A DNA stretch of 64,000 nt, taken from Thiomicrorhabdus sp963677355. GTDB lineage: Bacteria; Pseudomonadota; Gammaproteobacteria; Thiomicrospirales; Thiomicrospiraceae. The position numbers and the translations under genes are program-made. The DNA lies in NCBI GenBank assembly GCA_963677355.2, contig CAXXXQ010000002.1:1-64000 (forward strand), in the 5' to 3' direction. This document shows positions 37,381 to 46,535 of the stretch, piece after piece (positions within the stretch are counted from its first letter, which is position 1; every line of letters starts with the position of its first letter). Below the pieces are notes generated by a model. The model was given only the letters and a program-made list of their open reading frames with translations. It made no database searches and was not told where the DNA came from.

Positions 37381-38613
37381 ATGAATTTTGTAGGAAAAGA
37401 AGTCACACCAGTCCGGACACCTGGTATGCCTGTGATCAAAGTTATTGGTCTCGGCGGAGGCGGCGGTAACGCCGTTGACTATATGGTACGTTCTAACGTA
37501 CAGGGCGTTGAGTTTATGTGTGCTAACACAGATGCTCAAGCGCTGGAAAACGCTTCAGTTAAAACTTGTATTCAACTGGGTTCAAACGGTCTAGGTGCCG
37601 GTGCGGATCCTGAGCGTGGTAAACAAGCAGCCAAAGACGATATCGAATCGGTGAAGGCCGAACTTCGTGATGCGGATATGGTATTCATTACTGCCGGTAT
37701 GGGCGGTGGAACAGGAACCGGTTCAGCGCCTGTTGTGGCACAAGCGGCTCGCGAGATGGGGATTTTGACAGTTGGTGTTGTCAGTAAGCCATTTAATTTT
37801 GAGCGTCGCAATCATGTTGCCGATGCTGGTATTGAAGAGTTGTCTCAACATGTTGACTCTTTGATTACGGTTCCGAATGACAAATTATTAAAAGTGCTTG
37901 GCCGTGACTTTGTTTTGGCTAAGGCATTTGATTATGCCAACGAGGTGCTGCACGGTGCGGTACAAGGTATCTCTGAGCTGGTGACTCGTCCGGGTATGAT
38001 CAACGTGGATTTTGAAGATTTACGTACTGTCATGGGGGAGCGCGGCATGGCGATGATGGGTGTCGGTCACGCAACCGGTGATGATCGCGCAATCAAAGCG
38101 GCAGAAAAAGCGATTGCCAATCCGCTATTGGAAGATATTTCAGTTTCCGGTGCACGCGGCCTGTTGGTTAACATTACTAGCGGATTGGATTTCACTTTGG
38201 GTGAATTCAATGAGGTGGGTGATGTTATCGATCAGGTTGCAGCGGCGGATGCTCGCGTGATCATCGGTACTTCGGTCGATGAAAGCATGGCAGACGAAAT
38301 CCGTGTTACGGTGGTAGCTACCGGTTTGGATGCGGCTTCACGTGCTGAAGTGGTTAAACCTAATCTACAGGCTATTAAAGCGAATAACCAGCAAGCACAG
38401 CAAGAAGCAGCTAAAGAAGAAGTGCAGACTCAACAAGCGGCAGGTGCTCAGCCGGCAGCCAAAGTTGAGAGCAAACCTGAACAGCCTGATCTATTGAATG
38501 TCGAGCCGGAAGTGGTCCGCCCTAAAATGGTGGTGAATGGTCCGGCTGCGGGTGGAGTCGAGAGCTCCAACTACCTAGACATTCCGGCATTCCTTCGTCG
38601 TCAAGCTGACTAG
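37381..38613 (+). CDS. ftsZ: Cell division GTPase FtsZ
   Basis: This complete FtsZ of 410 residues forms the tubulin-like division ring. The GTP-binding signature GMGGGTGTGSAP lies at residues 107-118, IKVIGLGGGGGNAV is at 19-32, and the T7 loop NVDFEDLRTVM is present. A variable linker rich in Gln/Ala/Glu leads to the C-terminal peptide YLDIPAFLRRQAD, which binds FtsA and ZipA, so it is a canonical working FtsZ and not a divergent paralogue. The ribosome site is AAGGGGATCGCGTC before ATG. Its place between rsmH and ftsL is unusual. Codons lean to GGT and CGT, as expected for a highly expressed gene. A 96-base gap upstream may hold its own promoter. Confidence 0.97.
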   Translation: MNFVGKEVTPVRTPGMPVIKVIGLGGGGGNAVDYMVRSNVQGVEFMCANTDAQALENASVKTCIQLGSNGLGAGADPERGKQAAKDDIESVKAELRDADMVFITAGMGGGTGTGSAPVVAQAAREMGILTVGVVSKPFNFERRNHVADAGIEELSQHVDSLITVPNDKLLKVLGRDFVLAKAFDYANEVLHGAVQGISELVTRPGMINVDFEDLRTVMGERGMAMMGVGHATGDDRAIKAAEKAIANPLLEDISVSGARGLLVNITSGLDFTLGEFNEVGDVIDQVAAADARVIIGTSVDESMADEIRVTVVATGLDAASRAEVVKPNLQAIKANNQQAQQEAAKEEVQTQQAAGAQPAAKVESKPEQPDLLNVEPEVVRPKMVVNGPAAGGVESSNYLDIPAFLRRQAD

Positions 38614-38685
38614 ACTGTCGAAGGGGGCTTGTCCGGTTCCCTGAGAGAGTTTAAGTTCAGATCAATGCTTGTCGGATAGGACGAT

Positions 38686-39045
38686 ATGCAAAGTCGATTC
38701 CCAGAACCTGCCAGCTTAAAGCAATTTAAGCTGGGTGGGTTTTTCCTTTTCTTATTAGCCGTGCTTACTTTGGTAAGTTTGCTGGCTATCGTTCACGTAC
38801 AACACGATATTCGTTATTACGAGTCACGTTACTACCAGTCTATGCAACAAACCCTAGTTGCAAAAGAGGAGTGGGGGCGACTGATGCTGGAGAAAAAACA
38901 CCTGACTTCGCCAGTGATGGTCGAGAAGGTTGCCCGCCAGCAACTGAATATGACGTTGGATAAAACCAATTTTGAGTATGTCTATCTGGAACCGGAAACG
39001 GTTGCGGGTGAACAGCCTGCTCAAGAGGTAACGAATGAAAATTAG
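38686..39045 (+). CDS. ftsL: Cell division protein FtsL
   Basis: This 119-residue bitopic protein has a short cytoplasmic tail, one membrane helix (LGGFFLFLLAVLTLVSLLA, about residues 16-34) and a periplasmic coiled coil with the motif HDIRYYESRYYQSMQQ. FtsL bridges FtsB/FtsQ and the FtsWI synthase in the divisome. It sits directly before ftsI, as in all dcw clusters, and its 3' end overlaps ftsI by 11 bases. Sequence is poorly conserved in this family; order and topology make the call. Confidence 0.9.
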   Translation: MQSRFPEPASLKQFKLGGFFLFLLAVLTLVSLLAIVHVQHDIRYYESRYYQSMQQTLVAKEEWGRLMLEKKHLTSPVMVEKVARQQLNMTLDKTNFEYVYLEPETVAGEQPAQEVTNEN

Positions 39046-40957
39046 ACGCGATTGGGTTGTTTTTACCTTAATTGCTTTGGGATTCATTGGTTTAGCGGTA
39101 CGAGCACTCCATGTTCAGATATTGAGTACCGATTTCTTACAGAAAGAAGCGGATAAACGTCAAGTTAGAACTATCTCTATTCCTGCGCCTCGCGGGGAGA
39201 TTTACGATCGCAACGGCAGTTTGTTAGCGTTAAGTACGCCGATGGCCTCAGTTTGGGTTGATCCGAAAGTGGTCATTAAACATGAGAAAAATTATCACCA
39301 ATTTTTGAAGCTGTTGGGATTGTCCGATAATCAATTGAACGAAACCGCCAAGCTGAATCGGCATAAACGCTTGAGCTTTATTCGCCAGTTGAATGATTCC
39401 TCACTGGCCGATAAGATTGCCGAGCTGGATTTGCCCGGTATTTACATCAAACGAATTGAACTCAGTTATCTGAATAACGGTAAAGAGATCAAGGTGGATA
39501 AGTTGCTGCCGTCGGTTTGGGTGGATCTTGAACTGATTAATCGCTATCGATACACGCCGGATCGTTTGGCGGAAATATTGGGCAAGCCGCGTTCCGTTCT
39601 TGCCAAGAAAATCTATAGTACGCCAAGCCGGCGTTTTTTGTATTTAAAGCGTGGTCTTGTACCTCAGGTAGCTAAAGAGATTGAGGATCTGAGACTGACC
39701 GGCGTTTATACTCAGGGTGAGTATCGACGGTATTTTCCGGCTGGTGAAAGTATTGCCAACCTGATCGGTTTTACCAATATCGACGATCAAGGGATTGAAG
39801 GTGTTGAGTTGGCTTATAACGATTGGCTCAAAGGGGGTCCGGGTAAAAAACAGGTGGTGAAAGATCGTGCCGGTCATGTAATCGATTTTGTGAAAGATAT
39901 CAAAGCGGCCAAGCCCGGTAATTCGATGACCTTGAGTATCGATCAGAATCTACAGTACTTCACCTACCGGGCTTTAAAAAAGGTGATGATCGAGCATCAG
40001 GCCAAGTCGGCCAGCTCGGTTGTCTTGGATGCTAAAACCGGTGAGATTCTGGCGATGGTTAGCCTACCGAGTTTTAACCCGAATGTACCTGCACAACGTA
40101 AGGGACGCGGCCTTAAAAATCGTGTGATTACCGATTTGATTGAACCGGGCTCTACTATGAAACCGTTTATTGTCGCCAAGGCGCTGGACGAGGGAATTGT
40201 CGATTTGAATACCGAGATTGATACCAGTCCCGGATCCATCCGCATTCAGGGTAATCGAATTACCGATACACACAATAACGGCAAAATTACCCCGCTGAAG
40301 ATTATTCAGAAATCGAGTAACGTTGGGGTGGCAAAAATCGCTTTACAATTTACGCCAGAAAAACAACGCGATTTCTGGGCGGATTTGGGTATCGGTCAGG
40401 AAAGCGGCTTGTTTCTGCCGGGCGAATCATTCGGTTATCTGAAACCCTATCAGGAGTGGCAGTCAATTGATCAGGCCTCGGCTTCTTTCGGTTACGGCTT
40501 TAATACCAACCTGTTAGGTTTGGCGCACGCTTATCTGTTGTTTGCCAATCACGGTAATATGCTGCCATTGAGTCTGATTAAGTTGAATGAAATCCCGGAA
40601 GGCAAACGGGTAATTTCCGAAGAGTCCGCCAAGCAGGTATTGCGCATGATGGAAACGGTGGTCGCCAGAGGCGGTACTGCTCCCAAAGCGCAGATCGAAG
40701 GTTATCGAGTGGCGGGTAAAACCGGTACGGTGCATAAAACCAGTCAAGTGGGCGGTTATCAGGAAAATACCTATATGTCATTGTTTGCCGGTGTGGTGCC
40801 GGTGTCCGATCCGAACATGATTATGATTACCGTGGTCAACGAGCCGAGCCGAGGTGTTTATTACGGAGGCTCGGTCGCCGCGCCAGTATTTAGTGAGGTG
40901 ATGCAAGAAGCGCTCAGATTGCGTAATGTGCCACACGACCAGAAGGTGAAACATTGA
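39035..40957 (+). CDS. ftsI: Peptidoglycan transpeptidase FtsI (PBP3) with a duplicated N-terminal module
   Basis: This 640-residue class B penicillin-binding protein has a membrane anchor (about residues 8-28), then APRGEIYDRNGSLLA. Transpeptidase motifs are EPGSTMKPF (SxxK), KSSNVGVAK (SxN) and AGKTGTVHK (KTG). E. coli FtsI is 588 residues. The extra length comes from the region between the RGEIYDRNG box and the RRYFPAGE box. There a module SVWVD...LPGIY (residues 72-141) is followed by a second, SVWVD...LTGVY (160-229), alignable over 70 positions without gaps. The family normally has one such unit. It makes septal peptidoglycan with FtsW. Its stop overlaps the murE start (TGATG). Confidence 0.95.
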   Translation: MKIRRDWVVFTLIALGFIGLAVRALHVQILSTDFLQKEADKRQVRTISIPAPRGEIYDRNGSLLALSTPMASVWVDPKVVIKHEKNYHQFLKLLGLSDNQLNETAKLNRHKRLSFIRQLNDSSLADKIAELDLPGIYIKRIELSYLNNGKEIKVDKLLPSVWVDLELINRYRYTPDRLAEILGKPRSVLAKKIYSTPSRRFLYLKRGLVPQVAKEIEDLRLTGVYTQGEYRRYFPAGESIANLIGFTNIDDQGIEGVELAYNDWLKGGPGKKQVVKDRAGHVIDFVKDIKAAKPGNSMTLSIDQNLQYFTYRALKKVMIEHQAKSASSVVLDAKTGEILAMVSLPSFNPNVPAQRKGRGLKNRVITDLIEPGSTMKPFIVAKALDEGIVDLNTEIDTSPGSIRIQGNRITDTHNNGKITPLKIIQKSSNVGVAKIALQFTPEKQRDFWADLGIGQESGLFLPGESFGYLKPYQEWQSIDQASASFGYGFNTNLLGLAHAYLLFANHGNMLPLSLIKLNEIPEGKRVISEESAKQVLRMMETVVARGGTAPKAQIEGYRVAGKTGTVHKTSQVGGYQENTYMSLFAGVVPVSDPNMIMITVVNEPSRGVYYGGSVAAPVFSEVMQEALRLRNVPHDQKVKH

Positions 40958-42507
40958 TGGCGAAAACGATTGCACAACTGGAAGCGTTTCTATATTCACC
41001 AAGCCGAGCGGAAGAGGCTCGCCTGTCTGCTGAGCTGGCTAATCAGTCAATACGCCATCTCAGTTTGGATTCAAGAAAGATTCAAAGCTCGGATTTGTTT
41101 ATTGCCATCCAGGGCGAGCAACGTCACGGTTTGGATTTTTTAGCGCAGGTATTGGAGAAACAGCCTGCCGTTATTATTTCAGATAGAGCTTTGCAGGAAG
41201 CTGAAACAGCTTTATTGCAGCAAATAGCGGAATCGGCTCCTCCGGTTTATGTAGTCGAGAATATTGCTAGCCGTCAGGGGTTATTGGCAGACTGGTTTTA
41301 CGATCAACCAAGCAAACAGTTGAATGTAATCGGCATCACCGGAACTAACGGCAAGACGTCAACGGCCTTTTATACCGCCCAGCTTTTGCAAGCGCAGCAG
41401 CAAAAAGTGGCGATTATCGGTACTTTAGGCAATGGCTCCTTGGATGACTTGCAACCAACTGCTAATACCACGCCGGATGCCGTCCAGGTGCATCGTCTGT
41501 TATTTGAATTTTTGCAAGCCGGTTATCAATGGGTTGTGATGGAGGTTTCGTCGCATGCCTTATGTTTAGGACGGATTCAGGCAGTTGAATTTAATACGGT
41601 GGCTCTGACTCAGGTAACCCGGGATCATATCGATTTTCACGGTTCGGAAGCGGCTTATCAGCAGGCTAAGCAAGTGCTGTTTACCGATTATTCGAGTCGT
41701 TATAAGGTTTTGAATATGAATGACCAGAACGGACGCACCGTTTACCGTACTTTACAGGCGGAAAATCGGATCGAAGGTATATGGCGTTATAACGCCGCCG
41801 AGCACCCCGCGGGATCTGAAGTTGAGCATGCAGCCGAATTGCAGGCGTTAGAAATCAAGCTGACACCTCAAGGAATAACCTGTCGCTTTCAGTTAGGTGA
41901 AGAGATTCAGCAACTTGAAACCCAGTTGATGGGGTCGTTCAATATCGAGAACCTGTTTGCCGCCATCTCGATTTTATTGGTTAACGAATTTGATGCAGAC
42001 AAGATGATTGAGCAGGTGTCTGTTTTACAACCGGTAGCAGGACGCATGCAATTGATTCATCGCCAGCCAACCGTTATTATCGATTTTGCGCATACGCCGG
42101 ACGCTTTACAGCAGGTATTACAAGCCACTCAAGCACATTTGGGAGACTCTCAGGGTAAACTGATTACCGTGTTTGGTTGCGGTGGTAACCGAGATCAGGG
42201 CAAGCGGCCTCTGATGGGGTCGGTAGCGGAAAGCTTTTCGGACGAGGTAGTCTTGACCAGTGATAATCCGCGGGACGAAGAACCACTACATATTATCAAG
42301 CAGATTATGAAAGGCATCAAAGAGCCGGAATTTATTCAGCTTGAGGTCAATCGCGTTCAGGCAATTGAGAAGGTTTTGGCGAATGCAAGTGCCGAGGATA
42401 TTGTGTTGATTGCCGGAAAAGGGCACGAAGACTATCAGGAAATACGCGGCGTGAAGCACCCCTATAGCGACCAATCTGTAGTGGACAGCTGGTACAGCAG
42501 AGCCTAG
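40957..42507 (+). CDS. murE: UDP-MurNAc-tripeptide ligase MurE (meso-diaminopimelate adding)
   Basis: This 516-residue ligase adds the third stem-peptide residue. The ATP loop is VIGITGTNGKTSTAFY (about residues 126-141). The DNPR motif in LTSDNPRDEEPLHI is the signature of enzymes using meso-diaminopimelate instead of lysine, so the wall is of the Gram-negative type. Other Mur ligase blocks are LALTQVTRDHIDFHG-like VALTQVTRDHIDFHGS and VIIDFAHTPDAL. The ATG at 40957 overlaps the ftsI stop. MurF follows. Confidence 0.96.
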   Translation: MAKTIAQLEAFLYSPSRAEEARLSAELANQSIRHLSLDSRKIQSSDLFIAIQGEQRHGLDFLAQVLEKQPAVIISDRALQEAETALLQQIAESAPPVYVVENIASRQGLLADWFYDQPSKQLNVIGITGTNGKTSTAFYTAQLLQAQQQKVAIIGTLGNGSLDDLQPTANTTPDAVQVHRLLFEFLQAGYQWVVMEVSSHALCLGRIQAVEFNTVALTQVTRDHIDFHGSEAAYQQAKQVLFTDYSSRYKVLNMNDQNGRTVYRTLQAENRIEGIWRYNAAEHPAGSEVEHAAELQALEIKLTPQGITCRFQLGEEIQQLETQLMGSFNIENLFAAISILLVNEFDADKMIEQVSVLQPVAGRMQLIHRQPTVIIDFAHTPDALQQVLQATQAHLGDSQGKLITVFGCGGNRDQGKRPLMGSVAESFSDEVVLTSDNPRDEEPLHIIKQIMKGIKEPEFIQLEVNRVQAIEKVLANASAEDIVLIAGKGHEDYQEIRGVKHPYSDQSVVDSWYSRA

Positions 42508-42610
42508 TACACGAAAAATAATGCAAGAGAATGAAATCAATGAACTGGTCGAGCAATTGCAAAAGCAGGTTTCGGCAGCAGAACAACAGAATGAAATAAA
42601 GGAAAGTCCC

Positions 42611-44029
42611 GTGTTTTCATGGACGCTTGAACAATTGTGCGAGGCGACAGGCGGCGATTATATCGGCCCGCTTTCCGAGCTAGGCTCGATTCGTTTCAAC
42701 TCAGTGAGTACCGACACTCGAACGTTGCAGCCGGGTGCCCTTTATATTGCCGTGAAAGGCGAGCGCTTTGATGGTCACGCCTTTATCGATCAGGCAATCC
42801 AACAGGGTGCTGTAGCAGTATTGGTTTCTGAGGAGCTTGATACGGCAGTGCCGGGTGTATTGGTGGACGATAGTCGTTTGGCGTTGGGCGCTTTTGCTCT
42901 ATGGCACCGAACCCAAATGCCGGTGAAAAAATTGATTGCGGTGACCGGCAGTAACGGTAAAACGTCGGTTAAAACACTCCTTAACGGAATCTTCTCTTCG
43001 GTTGGCGAAACTCTGGCAACGGAAGGCAATCTAAATAATGATTTCGGCGTGCCGAGAACCTTGTTGAATCTGCGTCCCGAGCATGAATACGCGATTATTG
43101 AGATGGGCGCGAATCATCCCAAAGAGATCGCCTATCTGACGGCGCTGGCACTGCCGGATATCGCCATTATTAATAATGCCGCCGGCGCCCACCTTGAAGG
43201 TTTCGGCAGCTTGCAAGGGGTGATTGATACCAAAGGCGAAATCTTTCAGGGCTTGAATCGTTTGCCCGGCAAAGAACCGGGCGTCGCGGTGCTTAATACG
43301 GATTCCGCCGGGTTTGATGATTGGCTGAAGATATTGGATAACTTGGGGGTTGAACGCCGTATCAAGTTCGGTACTCAGGCTGCGGCGGATGTCTGTCTGT
43401 CCGATTTTCAGGTGAGCCAAAGCGAAGCGGACGGTATTACGTTTAACTTACAATTCGATGGCGAATCGCATCTCGTGCAGATGCCGATTCTCGGGCGGCA
43501 TAATGCGATGAACGCCGCTGCTTGCACGGCGGTGGGGATTGCCGCTGGATTGAACTGGTCACAAATTAAACCGGCACTGCAGAATTTTACCGGGGTGCCT
43601 GGACGGCTGCAAAAAAACAGAATTAAAACCGGCTGGTTGATTGATGACAGTTATAATGCCAATCCGGAGTCGGTTAAGGCCGGTATTGATGCATTGACCT
43701 CTCTGCCGGGGCAAGCTATGGTGTGTTTGGGCGCCATGGCCGAAGTCGGGGAAACCTCGGATCAAGCGCACCGGGAAATTGCCGAGTACGCTAAGCAAAA
43801 TGGTGTTCAATACCTGTTTGTTTACGGCGAAGCGGCCCAAGAGATGCCGCTCGCTTTTGGTGAAAATGCCGACGATTTTGTCACGCATTCGGAATTGCTT
43901 GCGCGAGTTGCCGCGATTTTGAGTGATGCACAACAAAACAATCTACCGGTCAACGTGCTGGTAAAAGGCTCGCGCTCAGCCAAAATGGAATTAATCGCAC
44001 AACCCCTCTTAGATAAATATAAACCTTAA
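42611..44029 (+). CDS. murF: UDP-MurNAc-pentapeptide synthase MurF
   Basis: This protein ligates D-Ala-D-Ala to the UDP-MurNAc tripeptide. Motifs are RTLQPGALYIAVKGERFDGH, VTGSNGKTSVKTLL, EMGANHPKEIAYL and DDSYNANPESVKAGIDAL. The GTG at 42611 is chosen: AAAGGAAAG lies 7 nt upstream and FSWTLEQLCEATGG follows, which is where MurF proteins normally begin. An in-frame ATG at 42521 would add 30 Gln/Glu-rich residues, but no ribosome site precedes it. The main body is about 472 residues, the usual size. Confidence 0.95.
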   Translation: MFSWTLEQLCEATGGDYIGPLSELGSIRFNSVSTDTRTLQPGALYIAVKGERFDGHAFIDQAIQQGAVAVLVSEELDTAVPGVLVDDSRLALGAFALWHRTQMPVKKLIAVTGSNGKTSVKTLLNGIFSSVGETLATEGNLNNDFGVPRTLLNLRPEHEYAIIEMGANHPKEIAYLTALALPDIAIINNAAGAHLEGFGSLQGVIDTKGEIFQGLNRLPGKEPGVAVLNTDSAGFDDWLKILDNLGVERRIKFGTQAAADVCLSDFQVSQSEADGITFNLQFDGESHLVQMPILGRHNAMNAAACTAVGIAAGLNWSQIKPALQNFTGVPGRLQKNRIKTGWLIDDSYNANPESVKAGIDALTSLPGQAMVCLGAMAEVGETSDQAHREIAEYAKQNGVQYLFVYGEAAQEMPLAFGENADDFVTHSELLARVAAILSDAQQNNLPVNVLVKGSRSAKMELIAQPLLDKYKP

Positions 44030-44054
44030 ATCGGTTGTATGGGAATCAAATAAT

Positions 44055-45137
44055 ATGCTGGTCTATTTAACAGAATATCTTCAACAATATATCTCAGGAT
44101 TCGGGGTGTTTAGTTACATCACGATGCGAGCTATTATGAGTGTGTTGACTGCTCTGACGCTCTCTTTCCTGGTCGGTCCGGCCATGATTCGTTGGTTGAC
44201 CAAGTTGAAGGTCGGTCAGGCGATTCGTCAGGACGGTCCGCAAACCCATTTGATTAAAGCGGGCACACCGACGATGGGCGGTACCATGATTTTGTTCTCG
44301 GTTGCGGTCGCGGTTGTTTTATGGGGCGATCTAACCAACCATTATCTGCTGGTCATCACCTTGTCGATGTTGAGCTTTGGGGTGATCGGTTTTATCGACG
44401 ATTATAAAAAAGTCGTCTATAAAGATCCTAACGGCATGCGTGCGCGTACCAAATATCTGTGGCAATCTATTATCGGCTTTGCCACCGCCTATACGCTGTT
44501 TGCGCTCGCCAGTGTGCCGGCCGAAACCCAATTGTTGATTCCTTATATGAAAGACACGGTGATTGAACTGGGAATGTGGACGGTCGTGCTTAGCTACTTT
44601 GTTATTGTCGGTACCTCGAATGCGGTTAACCTCACGGACGGCTTGGACGGCTTGGCGATTATGCCGGCGGTGATGATCTCCGGTGCGCTTGGCGTATTTG
44701 CCTATCTTTCCGGTCACGTCTATTTTGCCGAATATCTGAATATTCCATATATCCCGGGGGTTGGCGAGTTGACCATTCTGTCGGCGGCCTTGGCCGGAGC
44801 CGGGCTCGGTTTCTTATGGTTCAACGCTCATCCGGCGCAAGTTTTTATGGGGGATGTCGGATCTCTTGCCATCGGCGCGGCTCTCGGCGGTATGGCGATT
44901 GCGGTGAAACAGGAGTTGGTACTGTTTATTATGGGTGGTATTTTTGTGGCCGAAACCATCTCCGTTATCTTGCAGGTGGGTTCGTTCAAACTGCGCGGCA
45001 AGCGCATTTTCCTGATGGCTCCTTTACATCATCATTATGAACAGAAGGGCTGGCATGAATCGCAAGTGATTGTCCGTTTCTGGATTATTACCATTCTGTT
45101 AGTGTTAATTGGTTTAGCGAGCTTGAAACTGCGCTAA
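44055..45137 (+). CDS. mraY: Phospho-N-acetylmuramoyl-pentapeptide-transferase MraY
   Basis: This 360-residue integral membrane enzyme transfers phospho-MurNAc-pentapeptide to undecaprenyl phosphate, giving lipid I. About ten membrane helices are seen. Signature blocks are QAIRQDGPQTHLIKAGTPTMGG (split here: QAIRQDGPQTHLIK, then AGTPTMGG), FIDDYKKVVYKDPNG with the Asp pair, NAVNLTDGLDGLA, FNAHPAQVFMGDVGSLA and PLHHHYEQKGW. Length and motifs are standard. It is placed between murF and murD as in E. coli. Confidence 0.97.
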   Translation: MLVYLTEYLQQYISGFGVFSYITMRAIMSVLTALTLSFLVGPAMIRWLTKLKVGQAIRQDGPQTHLIKAGTPTMGGTMILFSVAVAVVLWGDLTNHYLLVITLSMLSFGVIGFIDDYKKVVYKDPNGMRARTKYLWQSIIGFATAYTLFALASVPAETQLLIPYMKDTVIELGMWTVVLSYFVIVGTSNAVNLTDGLDGLAIMPAVMISGALGVFAYLSGHVYFAEYLNIPYIPGVGELTILSAALAGAGLGFLWFNAHPAQVFMGDVGSLAIGAALGGMAIAVKQELVLFIMGGIFVAETISVILQVGSFKLRGKRIFLMAPLHHHYEQKGWHESQVIVRFWIITILLVLIGLASLKLR

Positions 45138-45166
45138 ACGACGTTGTGTTGAGTCAGAGAGTATAG

Positions 45167-46534
45167 ATGAATTTAGTTGCAGGTTTAGGATTAACCGGTC
45201 AATCCGTATTACGCTATTTCCAGGTGCAAGGAGAGAAGTGTCTAGCTTTTGATACCCGCGAAGATTTCGATCTTGAAGCGCTCAAAAATGAGTTTCCCGA
45301 GGTCGAGTTTGCACAGGGAGAGATTCCGAATAGTTGGTTGGGAAAATTCGATACCATCGTCTTAAGTCCGGGCATCTCCAAAAAAGAGCCTTGGGTGGTC
45401 GGCCTGAAACAATTGGGTAAGCAGGTTATCGGCGATATTGAACTATTCGCCCGCGCAGTCGGTGCGCCGGTGATTGCGATTACCGGTTCCAACGGTAAAA
45501 GTACGGTAACGACCATTACCGGACAGGCTCTGCAGGAAGCGGGGTATAAGGTTGGGGTGGGCGGTAATATCGGTGAGCCGGCATTGAACCTATTGATTGA
45601 CGATAATGAGTACGACGTTTTTGTTCTGGAACTGTCCAGTTTTCAGTTGGAAACCACTTATTCGTTGAACACAGCTTCGTCCACTATCCTGAATATCTCC
45701 GAAGACCATATGGATCGTTACTTGGGGATCGAAGATTATATTCAGGCCAAGACCAAGGTGTTTGCACAAACCGATTTGGCGGTCATACCTGACGGTTTGG
45801 GCGAGCGTGGGTTAATTCACCACGAAGCCTTGGTTCATTTTTCCATCAAGCCGGGCTTTATTCAGTCGGATGCGGACTACGGTCTGTTGCAACACGAGGG
45901 TGAAAGCTGGCTTGGACATGGCAGTGTGCCGCAAGTACCGGTGGCCGCCATGAAGTTGCAAGGCAAACATCATCAGTTGAATGCCTTGGCGATGCTGGCG
46001 TTGTGTCGACCATTCAATGTGGAAAATCGACATTTTGAAAAAGTGCTGGCCGAATTTGGCGGGTTACCGCATCGAACCGAATTGGTGTTAATTCATAATG
46101 GCGTGACTTGGATTAATGATTCCAAGGGTACCAATGTCGGTGCGACCGTGACCGCTATCGAAAGTTTAGGTGAGCAGACTCCCGGTAAATTGATTTTGAT
46201 TGCCGGCGGTGTCGGCAAGGATGCCGACTTCTCGGATTTGGCGGAACCGGTACAGCGTTTCTGTAGTCAGGTGGTGCTATTCGGGCGCGATCAGGATGTG
46301 ATCGATGCAGCCATTAGAGCAGACTTCAATGCAGAATTGGAGCCAATGGCTGTGATTACCAAAGTGGAAGATTTAACGACGGCAGTGGGCCATGCCTTGG
46401 AAAACGCCAAGCCGGAAGACTGCATCGTATTCTCCCCGGCCTGTGCCAGTTTCGATCAGTTCAGTAGCTATGTGCACCGCGGAGAAGTTTTCAAAAATTT
46501 AGTTGAACAGGCTTGCGGAGTCAGTCGAGGTTGA
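45167..46534 (+). CDS. murD: UDP-MurNAc-alanine:D-glutamate ligase MurD
   Basis: This 455-residue Mur ligase adds D-glutamate. Motifs are LVAGLGLTGQSVLRYF at the start, ITGSNGKSTVTTITGQ (ATP loop, about residues 105-120), ELSSFQLETTYSL, LNISEDHMDRYLGI, GLPHRTEL and FSPACASFDQF near the end. It starts with ATG after GAGAGTATAG. The stop is followed by ftsW after one base. Confidence 0.97.
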   Translation: MNLVAGLGLTGQSVLRYFQVQGEKCLAFDTREDFDLEALKNEFPEVEFAQGEIPNSWLGKFDTIVLSPGISKKEPWVVGLKQLGKQVIGDIELFARAVGAPVIAITGSNGKSTVTTITGQALQEAGYKVGVGGNIGEPALNLLIDDNEYDVFVLELSSFQLETTYSLNTASSTILNISEDHMDRYLGIEDYIQAKTKVFAQTDLAVIPDGLGERGLIHHEALVHFSIKPGFIQSDADYGLLQHEGESWLGHGSVPQVPVAAMKLQGKHHQLNALAMLALCRPFNVENRHFEKVLAEFGGLPHRTELVLIHNGVTWINDSKGTNVGATVTAIESLGEQTPGKLILIAGGVGKDADFSDLAEPVQRFCSQVVLFGRDQDVIDAAIRADFNAELEPMAVITKVEDLTTAVGHALENAKPEDCIVFSPACASFDQFSSYVHRGEVFKNLVEQACGVSRG

Positions 46535-46535
46535 T

